A stretch of DNA of 64,000 nucleotides, taken from the NCBI RefSeq assembly GCF_009938225.1, contig NZ_AP019657.1, forward strand, positions 2,294,001 through 2,358,000, in the 5' to 3' direction. Under the pieces are notes generated by a model. That model searched no databases. It had not been told where the DNA came from and saw only the letters and a program-made list of their open reading frames with translations. The translations under genes and the position numbers were made by a program. Below, in pieces: positions 27,563-36,887 of the stretch. Numbering within the stretch: position 1 is the first letter of the stretch; each line of letters starts with the position of its first letter. Source of the DNA: Vibrio ponticus. Its GTDB lineage: Bacteria; Pseudomonadota; Gammaproteobacteria; Enterobacterales; Vibrionaceae.

Positions 27563-28661
27563 TTAAAGGCCAGATTTAAGGCTAGCTTCAATAAATTTAT
27601 CTAGGTCGCCATCAAGTACCGCTTGGGTATTGCGGTTCTCAACGCCAGTACGTAGATCTTTGATACGAGAGTCATCCAGAACGTAAGAACGGATCTGGCT
27701 ACCCCAACCGATGTCAGATTTGGCATCTTCATTCGCTTGCTTCTCAGCATTCTGCTTTTGCATTTCTAGTTCAAACAGTTTTGCACGTAGCTGCTTCATT
27801 GCTTGATCTTTGTTCTTATGCTGAGAGCGGTCATTCTGACACTGTACCACTGTATTAGTTGGTACGTGCGTAATACGAACCGCCGATTCTGTGGTGTTTA
27901 CGTGCTGACCACCGGCACCAGAAGCGCGGTATACGTCGATACGTAGATCGGCAGGGTTAATATCGATTGCAATATTGTCATCAATTTCTGGGTAAACAAA
28001 CGCAGATGAGAACGACGTATGACGACGACCACTTGAGTCAAACGGTGATTTACGTACTAAACGGTGAACACCGGTTTCTGTACGTAACCAACCATAAGCA
28101 TACTCACCAGAGATCTTCACTGTTGCGCCTTTAAGACCGGCAACTTCACCCTCAGATACCTCGATAACCTCGGTCTTGAAGCCTTTCGCTTCAGCCCAAC
28201 GTAGGTACATACGAAGTAGCATATTGGTCCAGTCTTGCGCTTCTGTACCACCCGAACCTGCTTGCAAGTCGATGTAGCAATCAGACGCATCGTGATCACC
28301 TGAGAACATACGGCGGAATTCAAGCTTAGCCAGCTTGTCTTCTAGCTCCGCTAACTCTGGTTCGATTTCGTCAAACGTTTCTTGATCTTCTTCTTCAACT
28401 GCAAGCTCTAAAAGACCTTCTACGTCTTCCACACCTTGCTCTAGTTGATCGATAGTCTCAACAACCGCTTCAAGTGATGCACGTTCTTTACCTAACGCTT
28501 GTGCACGTTCAGGTTCGTTCCATACATCTGGTTGTTCAAGTTCTGCGTTTACTTCTTCTAGACGCTCTTGCTTAGCGTCGTAGTCAAAGATACCCCCTCA
28601 GGATTGTTGTGCGCTGAGACACATCCTGTAGACGGTTTTTAATTGGATTGATTTCAAACAT
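27563..28661 (-). CDS. prfB: PrfB, peptide chain release factor 2, with programmed +1 frameshift
   Basis: Release factor for UGA and UAA codons; 365 residues after frameshifting. The first frame starts at ATG 28661 ([15 protein letters not shown]) and meets TGA at 28586-28584. The slippery CTT-TGA is preceded by the internal Shine-Dalgarno AGGGGG (28598-28593), the same device as in E. coli. The second frame continues [16 protein letters not shown]. The GGQ hydrolysis motif (GAGGQHVN) and the SPF tripeptide of codon recognition ([11 protein letters not shown]) are both present. Any annotation that starts near 28432 is a truncation. Confidence 0.98.
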
Positions 28662-28761
28662 GCTTGCTCAATATTTATGAGTAGAATTTAACCGCAGAAT
28701 TGTACTGAAAAGTGTGACGGAGATACAGGAATTTTTTTGGCTCAAACATAGAACCCATATA

Positions 28762-28801
28762 TAGAAAAAATCCCCCGCCATGCTATGCATAACGAGGGAT
28801 T
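28762..28801 (-). terminator. Terminator of brnQ
   Basis: Stem of about 9 bp (AATCCCTCG pairing with CGGGGGATT on the minus strand, one mismatch), followed by six Ts. It lies 34 bp after the brnQ stop. Confidence 0.75.
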
Positions 28802-28834
28802 GTTATCAGAAACTTAGCTTAGTTTGCACTTAGC

Positions 28835-30148
28835 TTAAGCTGCATCTTCCACTAACGTTGGCTGACTAGATTTACCAATGAAGAATGCGCCAACGGTTGC
28901 CGCAACTGTTGGTAGTAACCAACCCATGCCTACCTCAAATAGTGGTAGGAAGTTAAACGCTGACACATCAACACCCGCAACTTTCGCAGCATCAATTAAA
29001 GCAAATACCAATGATACCGAGATAACCGCACGATAAGCGATGCGTGGGTTTGGTAGTTTATTACGTAGGAACGTCAGTACCACTAGAGCGATAGCAACCG
29101 GGTATAGAGCAAATAACACTGGAACAGACAGCGCGATTAGCTGAGCTAGACCCACGTTAGCAACAAACGCACATGCAGCACCGTTAATCACTACCCACTG
29201 TTTGTAAGAAAGTTTAGTCAGTGAGCTAAAGTAATCAGAACATGCTGAGATCAGACCGATCGCCGTAGTCAAACACGCTAGTAGTACAATGATAGTCAAT
29301 ACGATTTGACCGTAAGAGCCAAACAGCGCTTGTACATACTGGCTTAGGATCACACCACCGTTGTCAGCACCCACAGCAATCGTTGAGCTGGTTGCACCTA
29401 GATAGAATAGTGATACATAAACAAATGTTAAACCTACTGCAGCAATCAGACCTGCACAAATCAGATATTTAGTTGTTGGCTTATGTTCAGTGATGCCTTT
29501 ACCACGTAGTGCGTCAACAATCAGTACACCAAACATCAATGAACCAAACGTGTCCATGGTGTTGTAACCTTCAAGGAAACCTTTTTGTAGCGGGTGCGTT
29601 AGGTATTCACCTTGCGCAGCAACAATATCACCTTGAGGGAAGAAGAACACCGCACCAGCAAGCACGATCAGACCAATAAAGAGTACTGGCGTTAGTACCT
29701 TACCGATAATGTCGATCAATTTACCTTGTGACCATGCGAAGAACATCGCGATGGCAAAGAAGGCAATTGAAAAGATCGTTAAGTGAATCTGTTCGGCATG
29801 AGCAAAGAATGGCTTCACGGCCATCTCATAAGCAACGAGACCAGTACGAGGGGCAGCAAATGCAGGACCGATAATGATGAAAATTAGAACGGCCATAATG
29901 GTTGCCGCTTTTACTGGCAAATCTTTGGTTAGCTTTTCCCAAGAGCCACCAGCAACAGCAATAGCAATAATGGTAACAAGAGGAAGACCTACTGCTGTTA
30001 ATAAGAAACCAAACATAGCTGGTAGCACGTTCTCACCCGCAAGCTGACCAGCTAGCGGTGGGAATATGATATTACCTGCACCCAAGAAGAAGGCGAAAAG
30101 CATGAAGCCTAACGCTGTGATATCTGTTAATTTTAACGACTGCTTCAC
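28835..30148 (-). CDS. brnQ: BrnQ, branched-chain amino acid:cation symporter
   Basis: Inner-membrane importer of leucine, isoleucine and valine (LIVCS family). From the GTG at 30148, with AAGGG 7 bases upstream, it has 437 residues and about 12 membrane segments. It opens VKQSLKLTDITALGFMLFAF, then FFLGAGNIIFPP, the family's first helix signature. The frame stays open to 30250, but the extra 34 residues are hydrophilic and unlike the family. The gene is single and divergent from trmN. Confidence 0.95.
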   Translation of the reverse strand: MKQSLKLTDITALGFMLFAFFLGAGNIIFPPLAGQLAGENVLPAMFGFLLTAVGLPLVTIIAIAVAGGSWEKLTKDLPVKAATIMAVLIFIIIGPAFAAPRTGLVAYEMAVKPFFAHAEQIHLTIFSIAFFAIAMFFAWSQGKLIDIIGKVLTPVLFIGLIVLAGAVFFFPQGDIVAAQGEYLTHPLQKGFLEGYNTMDTFGSLMFGVLIVDALRGKGITEHKPTTKYLICAGLIAAVGLTFVYVSLFYLGATSSTIAVGADNGGVILSQYVQALFGSYGQIVLTIIVLLACLTTAIGLISACSDYFSSLTKLSYKQWVVINGAACAFVANVGLAQLIALSVPVLFALYPVAIALVVLTFLRNKLPNPRIAYRAVISVSLVFALIDAAKVAGVDVSAFNFLPLFEVGMGWLLPTVAATVGAFFIGKSSQPTLVEDAA

Positions 30149-30455
30149 AGAATTACCCTTGTACTGATGATTGATGTTGTGTCTGTTCAGATGAGCTAGA
30201 TCACTCTCTGGACTATTTAATTTAGAACCGAATAATGACCAAATACTCAACTATTCGCAACAGCAAAGCGAAAAACACCATATAAATTTATCCAGACAGT
30301 TCAAAACCAGTTGATAACACCAGTTTTAAAACAAAAAACAGAACATTGATTCAATAAAATTATTAACAATACCATCTATATATAGAGCAATGTTTTATAC
30401 AATTTATATACAACAGTAAAAACCTCTGTATTTATAAAGTTTAACCGGATATTTA
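30149..30455. other. Divergent promoter region brnQ/trmN
   Basis: 307 AT-rich bases, including TATATATAG-like tracts, which should hold both promoters. I saw no clear operator or RNA gene. Confidence 0.45.
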
Positions 30456-31175
30456 ATGAACAAAAAAATTCATAAAACCAAAGGATTTAGCTTCAAGCAG
30501 TTCACCATCGAAGGTGGTGAATGTGGCATGCCAGTCAGTACCGACGGCGTGTTGTTAGGCGCATGGTGTAACGTAAGTAATGCTTCAACTATTTTGGATA
30601 TCGGCACGGGTACTGGCTTACTGGCTCTGATGTGTGCCCAACGCCAAAAGAAAGCAACCATTTGGGCAGTCGATATTGAAGAAAGCGCAGCTGTAACGGC
30701 ACAGCTTAACGTCGCAAACTCACCTTGGGCTGAACGCATTCATGTCGAATTAGGTGACATCAATGCCGTCACTTATCCAACCCCATTTGACGTGATTATC
30801 TGCAATCCACCCTACTTCAATAGTGGTGAACAGTCGCAAACCCAGCAGCGTGCTACCGCTCGCCATACCGATAGTCTAAGCCACTTGTCATTACTCTCTC
30901 GTTGTAAAGCTCTACTTTCAGCACAAGGGCGGGCAAGTTTTATTCTGCCAGTGGTCGAAGGGGAAGCATTTGTTCAGCTTGCTCAACAACAAGGTTGGTC
31001 GCTTTCACGTCTTTGCCGAGTCAAACCAACAAAGAACAAAACCGAAAACCGCCTGCTAATTGAACTCAGTTTGCAAGTATGCCAAGGCGAATCACAACAG
31101 CTAACAATTCGTGAACAGTCGGACTATAGCGACGACTTTATTGCCCTAACTAAAGACTTTTATTTAAAGATGTAG
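30456..31175 (+). CDS. trmN: TrmN6 (YfiC), tRNA1-Val m6A37 methyltransferase
   Basis: SAM-dependent enzyme that methylates A37 of tRNA1-Val. 239 residues. SAM-binding motif ILDIGTGTGLLALM (about 47-60) and catalytic motif NPPYF, typical of N6-adenine methyltransferases, are present. It sits upstream of srmB, a pairing also seen in E. coli. Confidence 0.94.
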   Translation: MNKKIHKTKGFSFKQFTIEGGECGMPVSTDGVLLGAWCNVSNASTILDIGTGTGLLALMCAQRQKKATIWAVDIEESAAVTAQLNVANSPWAERIHVELGDINAVTYPTPFDVIICNPPYFNSGEQSQTQQRATARHTDSLSHLSLLSRCKALLSAQGRASFILPVVEGEAFVQLAQQQGWSLSRLCRVKPTKNKTENRLLIELSLQVCQGESQQLTIREQSDYSDDFIALTKDFYLKM

Positions 31176-31183
31176 AAATAAGG

Positions 31184-31213
31184 TGTGATCCTAATCACCA
31201 ATACAACTATACT
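31184..31213 (+). promoter_or_regulatory. Possible srmB promoter with CRP-like site
   Basis: A TATACT -10 element at 31208-31213 with no good -35. In its place is TGTGA-TCCTAA-TCACC (31184-31199), one base off the core CRP consensus. A CRP site this close to the start point would more likely repress. Weak evidence. Confidence 0.3.
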
Positions 31214-31230
31214 ATGCGGTCTAATTTTTG

Positions 31231-31252
31231 ACTTAGTCCGCTGGGACTAAGT
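31231..31252 (+). other. Hairpin in the srmB leader
   Basis: Perfect stem ACTTAGTCC/GGACTAAGT with a 4-base loop, then ATTTTGT. It is either a weak trmN terminator or, if the promoter above is real, a structure in the srmB 5' leader. Confidence 0.4.
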
Positions 31253-31310
31253 ATTTTGTCTGCCTCTCATCTATTGTTAATCTCGCCGAAAGGCTTGCGG
31301 AGAACTCACT

Positions 31311-32546
31311 GTGATCAAAAATTTTGCAGAACTCGATTTAGATCCAAACCTGCTTAGTGCTATCGAAGAAATGGGTTTCAAACGCCCAACTCAAGTACAA
31401 GCTCAAGCGATCCCTCAAGCTCTTGACGGCAGAGATATCCTAGCTTCTGCGCCAACTGGTACGGGTAAAACAGCGGCATTTGTACTGCCAGCATTACAAT
31501 ACCTTCAAGATTTCCCTCGCCGTAAGCCAGGACCTGCGCGCGTACTGATCTTGACGCCAACTCGCGAACTTGCGATGCAAGTTGCTGACCAAGCGCGTGC
31601 GTTAGCGAAAAACACTAAGCTGAACATTTTCACTATCACAGGTGGTGTGCAGTACCAAGAACACGCCGATATTCTTGCAACAACACAAGACATCGTGGTG
31701 GCAACTCCAGGTCGTCTAATGGAGTACATTCAAGCGGAACGTTTTGACTGCCGCGCGATCGAATGGCTGATCCTAGATGAAGCAGACCGTATGCTAGATA
31801 TGGGCTTTGGTCCTACTGTAGACCGCCTATCTCAAGAGTGTCGCTGGCGTAAACAAACCCTACTATTCTCAGCAACGCTTGAGGGTAAAGGGGTTGAAGG
31901 CTTTACCGCAGATCTACTGAAAGATCCGGCAGAAATTGATGCTGAACCATCTCGCAGCGAACGTAAAAAGATCACTCAGTGGTACCACCGTGCTGACAAT
32001 GCTGAGCACAAACTGGCACTATTGAAGAAAATTATTACTGAGCAAGCAGAGCGCTCGATCGTATTCTTAAAAACTCGTGAACGTCTTGCTGAACTGCGCA
32101 CTGAGCTTGAAAAAGCACAAATCCCTTGTGCATGGATTCAAGGTGAAATGCCACAAGATCGCCGTAACAACGCAATTGCACGTTTCCGCGATGGCACAGT
32201 AAACGTACTACTTGCCACTGACGTTGCTGCGCGTGGTATCGACTTACCAGACGTCAGCCACGTTATTAACTACGATATGCCTCGTAGCGCAGATGTTTAC
32301 CTACACCGTATCGGTCGTACCGCTCGCGCAGGTAAAAAAGGTAACGCAATTTCAATTGTTGAAGCGCATGACCAACAAATGTTAGACCGCGTAGCACGCT
32401 ACGTGAAAGAAGACATCAAAGAGCGCTTTATCAAAGAAATGCGTCCAACACACAAAAAACCTGTGTTTAAGAAAAAGAAAAAAGACGACAAGAAAAAGTC
32501 GGCAACTAAAGCGAAAGTGAAAAAGAAAACTTCGAAGAAGAAGTAA
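31311..32546 (+). CDS. srmB: SrmB, DEAD-box RNA helicase
   Basis: ATP-dependent RNA helicase acting early in large ribosomal subunit assembly. 411 residues from a GTG start with GGAGA upstream. Q motif (FKRPTQVQAQAIP), Walker A APTGTGKT, DEAD box (LILDEADRMLD), SAT and HRIGRTARAG are all present. A very lysine-rich tail (from about residue 385) is typical of RNA-tethering extensions. A terminator follows the gene closely. Confidence 0.95.
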   Translation: MIKNFAELDLDPNLLSAIEEMGFKRPTQVQAQAIPQALDGRDILASAPTGTGKTAAFVLPALQYLQDFPRRKPGPARVLILTPTRELAMQVADQARALAKNTKLNIFTITGGVQYQEHADILATTQDIVVATPGRLMEYIQAERFDCRAIEWLILDEADRMLDMGFGPTVDRLSQECRWRKQTLLFSATLEGKGVEGFTADLLKDPAEIDAEPSRSERKKITQWYHRADNAEHKLALLKKIITEQAERSIVFLKTRERLAELRTELEKAQIPCAWIQGEMPQDRRNNAIARFRDGTVNVLLATDVAARGIDLPDVSHVINYDMPRSADVYLHRIGRTARAGKKGNAISIVEAHDQQMLDRVARYVKEDIKERFIKEMRPTHKKPVFKKKKKDDKKKSATKAKVKKKTSKKK

Positions 32547-32599
32547 TTGAGAACGCTGCGCTTTAAGAATTGAGAGCGCTACGCTTTGAGATAATAGAG

Positions 32600-32627
32600 A
32601 GGCTGATGTGAAAACATCAGCCTTTTT
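32600..32627 (+). terminator. Terminator of srmB
   Basis: 10-bp stem AGGCTGATGT/ACATCAGCCT around GAAA, then a T run. The last T is the first base of the heptamer array. Confidence 0.85.
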
Positions 32628-32766
32628 ACGGAATACGGAATACGGAATACGGAATACGGAATACGGAATACGGAATACGGAATACGGAATACGGAATACG
32701 GAATACGGAATACGGAATACGGAATACGGAATACGGAATACGGAATACGGAATACGGAATACGGAA
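32627..32766. repeat. Tandem array: 20 perfect copies of the heptamer TACGGAA
   Basis: Exactly 140 bp, 20 units of 7 bp, with no mismatch as read. It starts at the T run of the srmB terminator and ends in ATTTTTTC. The unit is not a multiple of three, yet it leaves frames open on both strands; those open frames are artefacts. Such a perfect array suggests recent expansion by slippage. Confidence 0.97.
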
Positions 32767-32778
32767 TTTTTTCTCAGC

Positions 32779-32845
32779 TCCGTAGCATTGTCAAACAATG
32801 CGTTCCCGCATCCATAAGCATCGCTAGCGCGATGCGTTCGCAAAA
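32779..32845 (-). repeat. Two hairpin units of the GAACGC...GGATGCGG family
   Basis: On the minus strand there are two chained units. One is GAACGC, stem ATCGC/GCGAT, GCTTATGGATGCGG. The next is GAACGC, stem ATTGT/ACAAT, GCTACGGAG. The constant ends and the changing but self-complementary stems link them to the blocks at 50123-50700 and 54017-54190. Confidence 0.65.
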
Positions 32846-32873
32846 AAAATACCGCCCCAAGGACGGTATTTTT
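32843..32873 (-). terminator. Terminator of prfC
   Basis: Stem AAATACCG/CGGTATTT, extendable by CC/GG, with T runs on both sides. On the minus strand eight Ts follow. Readthrough from prfC passes the ERIC-like element before reaching it. Confidence 0.75.
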
Positions 32874-32882
32874 GTATCCAGC

Positions 32883-33009
32883 AATATTCAAAGTAGTTGG
32901 TGTTAGAACAAGGCGACAAGTTCATTCATCGCCATGAGCATAGTCAACTATGTGATTGGTGTGAATTAACGCAGTCAACGCAGTTATCACACCAAATACG
33001 AAGAATATT
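32883..33009. repeat. ERIC-like element, 127 bp
   Basis: Bounded by AATATTC and GAATATT and exactly 127 bp, the standard ERIC length. Its centre (CGCCATGAGCATAGT and AACTATGTGATTGGTGTGA) aligns with the conserved ERIC core, and the whole element is an imperfect inverted repeat. Its right end overlaps the prfC stop codon. I recognised it by length and core similarity. Confidence 0.75.
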
Positions 33010-34597
33010 AGTGTTCGCGAGTCGCGCGGAACTGAACATCAGGATGACGCTCTTGCGCTAGGTTCAAGTTCACCATCGTTGGCGCGATGTACGTTAGGTT
33101 ATCACCACCATCTAGCGCTAGGTTTGCTTGGTTCTTGCGTTGGAACTCATCCAGTTTCTTACCGTCGCCACACTCAACCCAACGAGCCGTTGCCACGTTT
33201 ACACCTTCGTAGATGGCTTCTACGTTGTATTCTGACTTCAAGCGAGCCACAACTACGTCGAACTGTAGAACACCGACCGCACCAACGATAAGGTCGTTGT
33301 TTTGCAGCGGACGGAATACCTGTACTGCACCCTCTTCAGAAAGCTGTACTAGACCTTTTAGTAGTTGCTTCTGCTTTAGAGGATCTCTTAGGCGAATACG
33401 ACGGAACAGCTCTGGTGCAAAGTTTGGAATACCTGAGAACTTCAGTGCTTCACCTTGCGTGAAAGTATCACCAATTTGAATCGTGCCATGGTTGTGTAGA
33501 CCGATAATGTCGCCTGCGTACGCGTGCTCTGCACGAGAACGATCACCCGCCATAAAGGTTACTGCATCAGAGATACTCACTTGCTTACCAAGACGAACGT
33601 GGTTCATCTTCATGCCTTGCGTGTAAGTACCCGATACGATACGCATAAATGCGATACGGTCACGGTGTTTTGGATCCATGTTCGCTTGGATCTTAAATAC
33701 GAAGCCAGTGAACTTGTCTTCAGTCGCTTCAACATCACGCTCAACCGCTTGACGAGTTTTTGGCATTGGCGCCCACTCAGTCAGACCGTCTAGCATATGG
33801 TCAACACCAAAGTTACCTAGTGCGGTACCGAAGTAAACTGGCGTTAGTTCACCAGTTAAGAACATCTCTAGATCGAACTCAGGACATGCGCCCATTACTA
33901 GCTCAAGTTCTTCACGTACACTTGCTGCTAGATCCGCACCCACTTTTTCATCAAGTTCTGGGTTATCAAGACCTTTAACGATACGTACTTCTTGGATCTC
34001 GTGACCGTGGCCTGATTCATACAGAATCGTTTCATCACGGTGGATGTGGTATACGCCTTTAAATTCTTTACCACAGCCGATTGGCCATGTGATTGGCGCA
34101 CACATCATACCAAGTTCGTTTTCTACCTCATCCAATACTTCCATTGGATCACGAACGTCACGGTCAAGTTTGTTCATAAACGTAACGATAGGCGTGTCAC
34201 GTAGGCGAGTAACTTCCATCAGTTTACGAGTACGATCCTCGACACCTTTCGCCGCATCGATAACCATTAGACATGAGTCTACTGCGGTTAGAGTACGGTA
34301 AGTATCTTCCGAGAAGTCTTCGTGTCCCGGTGTATCGAGCAGGTTAACTAGGCAGTTATTGTATGGAAACTGCATCACAGACGTAGTAACCGAGATACCA
34401 CGTTCTTTTTCCATCTCCATCCAGTCAGATTTCGCGTGCTGGTTAGAGCCACGACCTTTAACTGTACCCGCTTTCTGGATCGCGTTTCCGAATAACAGAA
34501 CTTTTTCGGTAATGGTGGTTTTACCCGCATCCGGGTGCGAGATAATTGCGAACGTTCTACGTTTAGAAACTTCGCCAATAAATGGTGTCGTTGACAT
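33008..34597 (-). CDS. prfC: PrfC, peptide chain release factor 3
   Basis: GTPase that removes RF1/RF2 from the ribosome after peptide release. 529 residues. P-loop [10 protein letters not shown]2 region with [16 protein letters not shown] and NKLDR are visible; the elongation-factor-like domains follow. The TAA stop falls inside the right terminus of the ERIC-like element. It lies downstream of holD-rimI on the same strand with a 105 bp gap, echoing the E. coli cluster. Confidence 0.97.
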   Translation of the reverse strand: MSTTPFIGEVSKRRTFAIISHPDAGKTTITEKVLLFGNAIQKAGTVKGRGSNQHAKSDWMEMEKERGISVTTSVMQFPYNNCLVNLLDTPGHEDFSEDTYRTLTAVDSCLMVIDAAKGVEDRTRKLMEVTRLRDTPIVTFMNKLDRDVRDPMEVLDEVENELGMMCAPITWPIGCGKEFKGVYHIHRDETILYESGHGHEIQEVRIVKGLDNPELDEKVGADLAASVREELELVMGACPEFDLEMFLTGELTPVYFGTALGNFGVDHMLDGLTEWAPMPKTRQAVERDVEATEDKFTGFVFKIQANMDPKHRDRIAFMRIVSGTYTQGMKMNHVRLGKQVSISDAVTFMAGDRSRAEHAYAGDIIGLHNHGTIQIGDTFTQGEALKFSGIPNFAPELFRRIRLRDPLKQKQLLKGLVQLSEEGAVQVFRPLQNNDLIVGAVGVLQFDVVVARLKSEYNVEAIYEGVNVATARWVECGDGKKLDEFQRKNQANLALDGGDNLTYIAPTMVNLNLAQERHPDVQFRATREH

Positions 34598-34702
34598 GAA
34601 ACTGGTCTTCTTTTCTGTCTGGATGCTTGTTTAAACTCTAAACAAACGGGATTTGATTCAATTTTGCGCGGTATTTTCGCTTATATTCCTTTGCGGGGCA
34701 AA

Positions 34703-35152
34703 TCAGAAAAGGAATAAATAGCTCATGATAATCGCATCTTCGTTACCGCTGGCGGTTGGATAGTAATTTTTACGGCGGTCCACTTCATTAAAACCGGCGG
34801 ATTCATAGAGAGAAAAAGCTTTGTTATTACTCTCACGAACTTCCAGCCAGGCACTTTCTGCTTGCGCATTTTCACACACTTCAAGAAAGTGCTCTAACAA
34901 GGCTTTACCATACCCCTTGCCTTGATGCTGCGGGGCAATGGCGATATTCAGTAAAGTGACTTCACCAACGATATTCTGCGCATAAAAATAGCCCACGACT
35001 TGCTGATCATCGAGCAAGACATGATGTGCAGCACCGCGACTGTTTAAATCACGAATCATCGATTCTGCCCATGGGTGGCTATGCGCCTGCTGCTCGATTG
35101 CCCAAACATCATCAAGATGTTCAGCGGCAAGAGAAAGAAATTGTAATGTCAT
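34703..35152 (-). CDS. rimI: RimI, ribosomal protein S18 N-alpha-acetyltransferase
   Basis: GNAT-fold acetyltransferase of 149 residues. Acetyl-CoA-binding motif A is QHQGKGYGKALL, and the terminal part (NNKAFSLYESAGFNEVDRRKNYY) matches RimI. It starts 6 bp after holD, the conserved holD-rimI pair. Confidence 0.92.
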   Translation of the reverse strand: MTLQFLSLAAEHLDDVWAIEQQAHSHPWAESMIRDLNSRGAAHHVLLDDQQVVGYFYAQNIVGEVTLLNIAIAPQHQGKGYGKALLEHFLEVCENAQAESAWLEVRESNNKAFSLYESAGFNEVDRRKNYYPTASGNEDAIIMSYLFLF

Positions 35153-35158
35153 AATAAA

Positions 35159-35581
35159 CTAAGAGTATGAACAGATTTGCTGCCACAACGCTTTACGTTG
35201 CTCATTGTTACCGTCGATATCACTTAACAGCGGCGAGTTAAGTACTTTCGTTATTGGCTGCGTACCAGTCAGCTCAGAACTCAAGCAACCCGCAAACCAT
35301 GCCCATTCCACCGACTGCTCTAACTGAGACGCGTCCAGTTGCGAGAACTGCTGTGGATAGAGGTGACGAACTTGCTCAAGAGTTAACTGCATGCTTTTCA
35401 GTACACGTTGTAAAAACTCGGCTTGGCTACCTTGAGGTAACACCGGTGAGATCAACAGCAACTTACAATCAGACGGCAAGCTAATAGACACGGTTTGGTA
35501 ACCAGTCAACCGTTGTGCGTGCATCAACTGATACTGGTCGATACCCATTTCGGATAAATATGCCATCGGATCTGTTTGCAT
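35159..35581 (-). CDS. holD: HolD, DNA polymerase III psi subunit
   Basis: Psi links the chi subunit and single-strand-binding protein to the clamp loader. 140 residues; the N-terminus (YLSEMGIDQYQLMHAQRLTG) carries the clamp-loader-binding type sequence, and later residues form the chi-binding fold. The family is weakly conserved, but its location directly before rimI supports the call. Confidence 0.88.
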   Translation of the reverse strand: MQTDPMAYLSEMGIDQYQLMHAQRLTGYQTVSISLPSDCKLLLISPVLPQGSQAEFLQRVLKSMQLTLEQVRHLYPQQFSQLDASQLEQSVEWAWFAGCLSSELTGTQPITKVLNSPLLSDIDGNNEQRKALWQQICSYS

Positions 35582-35636
35582 GAGTGCTGTTCTCTAAAAA
35601 TTGGTCGCTAATGCTACCACAAATCAACACACAACA

Positions 35637-35660
35637 AAAAAGGGACCGCAGTCCCTTTTT
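35637..35660 (-). terminator. Terminator of ubiT-GNAT unit
   Basis: 10-bp stem AAAAAGGGAC/GTCCCTTTTT with a CGCA-type tetraloop and T runs on both strands. Confidence 0.85.
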
Positions 35661-35678
35661 ATCATTCAATTTACCGAC

Positions 35679-36182
35679 CTATAGATCAGTAAATTCCGGG
35701 CTGTACTCAATCAGACCACCACGTTCGGCGAACTCATCAGCCGCGATGGCAAGCACTTGAAATGCACCCGCAGGCACATCCCACTGACAACGGAAGTTGT
35801 GTTGTTCTGCGGCACTGAAACCAAAGCGTGAATAGTAAGCAGGATCACCCAGCACCACACAAGCTGGGTAGCCAAAGTCACGCAGTGACTCCAACCCCTC
35901 ACGCACCATGCTCTCGGCAATGCCTTGTTTACGAACATCCTCGCGCACCGCTACTGGCGCTAATCCTTGCCAATTGAGGTCTTCACCTTCGAGTGTTACT
36001 GGGCTAAACATTGCATGACCGACGACTTCGCCTTCATCATTGCAAGCGACCAACGACAAGGTTAATTTGCCGTTCTCTCGTAAAGACATGACTAAGTTTG
36101 CTTCCGCTTCAGTCTCAAAGGTTTCTTTGAGCAAGCGATCGATAACCAGAATGTCCGCTGGAGCTTCAGTTCGTATAAGCAT
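35679..36182 (-). CDS. GNAT-family N-acetyltransferase (YhbS-like)
   Basis: 167-residue acetyltransferase of unknown substrate. Motif A region LAPVAVREDVRKQGIAESMV and the later VVLGDPAYYSRFGF are typical of the YhbS subgroup. Its start overlaps the last 17 bases of ubiT, so the two are translationally coupled; E. coli has the same yhbT-yhbS order. Confidence 0.9.
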   Translation of the reverse strand: MLIRTEAPADILVIDRLLKETFETEAEANLVMSLRENGKLTLSLVACNDEGEVVGHAMFSPVTLEGEDLNWQGLAPVAVREDVRKQGIAESMVREGLESLRDFGYPACVVLGDPAYYSRFGFSAAEQHNFRCQWDVPAGAFQVLAIAADEFAERGGLIEYSPEFTDL

Positions 36183-36693
36183 GTGCTACCTCTTTTTGCA
36201 TTGCTGGCGATTGTACGCCTTTATGCACGAAGTCAGCCAGTTGATTAAGCAAAATTTGCATTGGCTTAGGCAGAAGTTCGAGGTCAACACTATCCATGAG
36301 GTTTTTTACTTCTAGACCTAGCTCAGTATCACCTTCAATAGACAGGCGACGTTGGAAGAAAAGTGTATCTGGATCTTCTTTACGACCCGCAATAAGCACT
36401 AAGTCGTTTAGATTACCACTAAACGAAACATCTTCAGCCACTGGGCTATCCGCTACAACCAGTTTTTCATCTTGGTAGCTAATGTACCAAGCCAGTTTCA
36501 TATCTTTGATTTCAACTTTTAACCACTTGTCTTCAAGGAACTCAAAGTCGCCATCTTCAAGCGCTTCTTTGAATACCAATTTAAGCCCATCAAGCAAGGC
36601 TTTTTTTTGAACAGATTGAGGCAATAAGTGGACTGGAGATCGCAAAATTGATGCTGCATTTTGAACTAATTGAGTGCGAATCTTGTTAATCAC
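36166..36693 (-). CDS. ubiT: UbiT, SCP2-domain accessory factor for O2-independent ubiquinone synthesis
   Basis: 175-residue sterol-carrier-protein-2-like protein that binds isoprenoid quinone precursors, required with UbiU and UbiV to make ubiquinone without oxygen. The central SCP2 core (VEIKDMKLAWYISYQDEKLV...DVSFSGNLNDLVLIAGRKED) is clear. It is divergent from rocS, beyond which ubiU and ubiV lie. Confidence 0.9.
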   Translation of the reverse strand: MINKIRTQLVQNAASILRSPVHLLPQSVQKKALLDGLKLVFKEALEDGDFEFLEDKWLKVEIKDMKLAWYISYQDEKLVVADSPVAEDVSFSGNLNDLVLIAGRKEDPDTLFFQRRLSIEGDTELGLEVKNLMDSVDLELLPKPMQILLNQLADFVHKGVQSPAMQKEVAHAYTN

Positions 36694-36887
36694 GCAGGTT
36701 ATCCGTTACTTTGTAAATGATGTCAGGATGATAATAGAACCCACGCTTGCGATACCTGTTGTGAATCAATAAATGACCACATGGCGCTAACTCTTTCATC
36801 TCGCTGAGATCAAAGTTATATTAGTACTTACGCCACAAGGACTCTGTCGCGCTTTGTTTCTATCTTTGGAGAATTGGTAGCCCTTTA

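Noticed and set aside
27563..28432. prfB starting at an internal ATG (289 residues)
   Set aside because: The upstream frame plus the frameshift site restores the full 365-residue protein.
32627..32766. CRISPR-like regular array
   Set aside because: The unit is 7 bp with no spacers; simple tandem repeat, and no cas genes are near.
32382..32891. Open frames on both strands through the heptamer array (repeated NTEYGIR / RIPYSVF peptides)
   Set aside because: A stop-free heptamer leaves all frames open; the minus frame also runs over srmB and two terminators.
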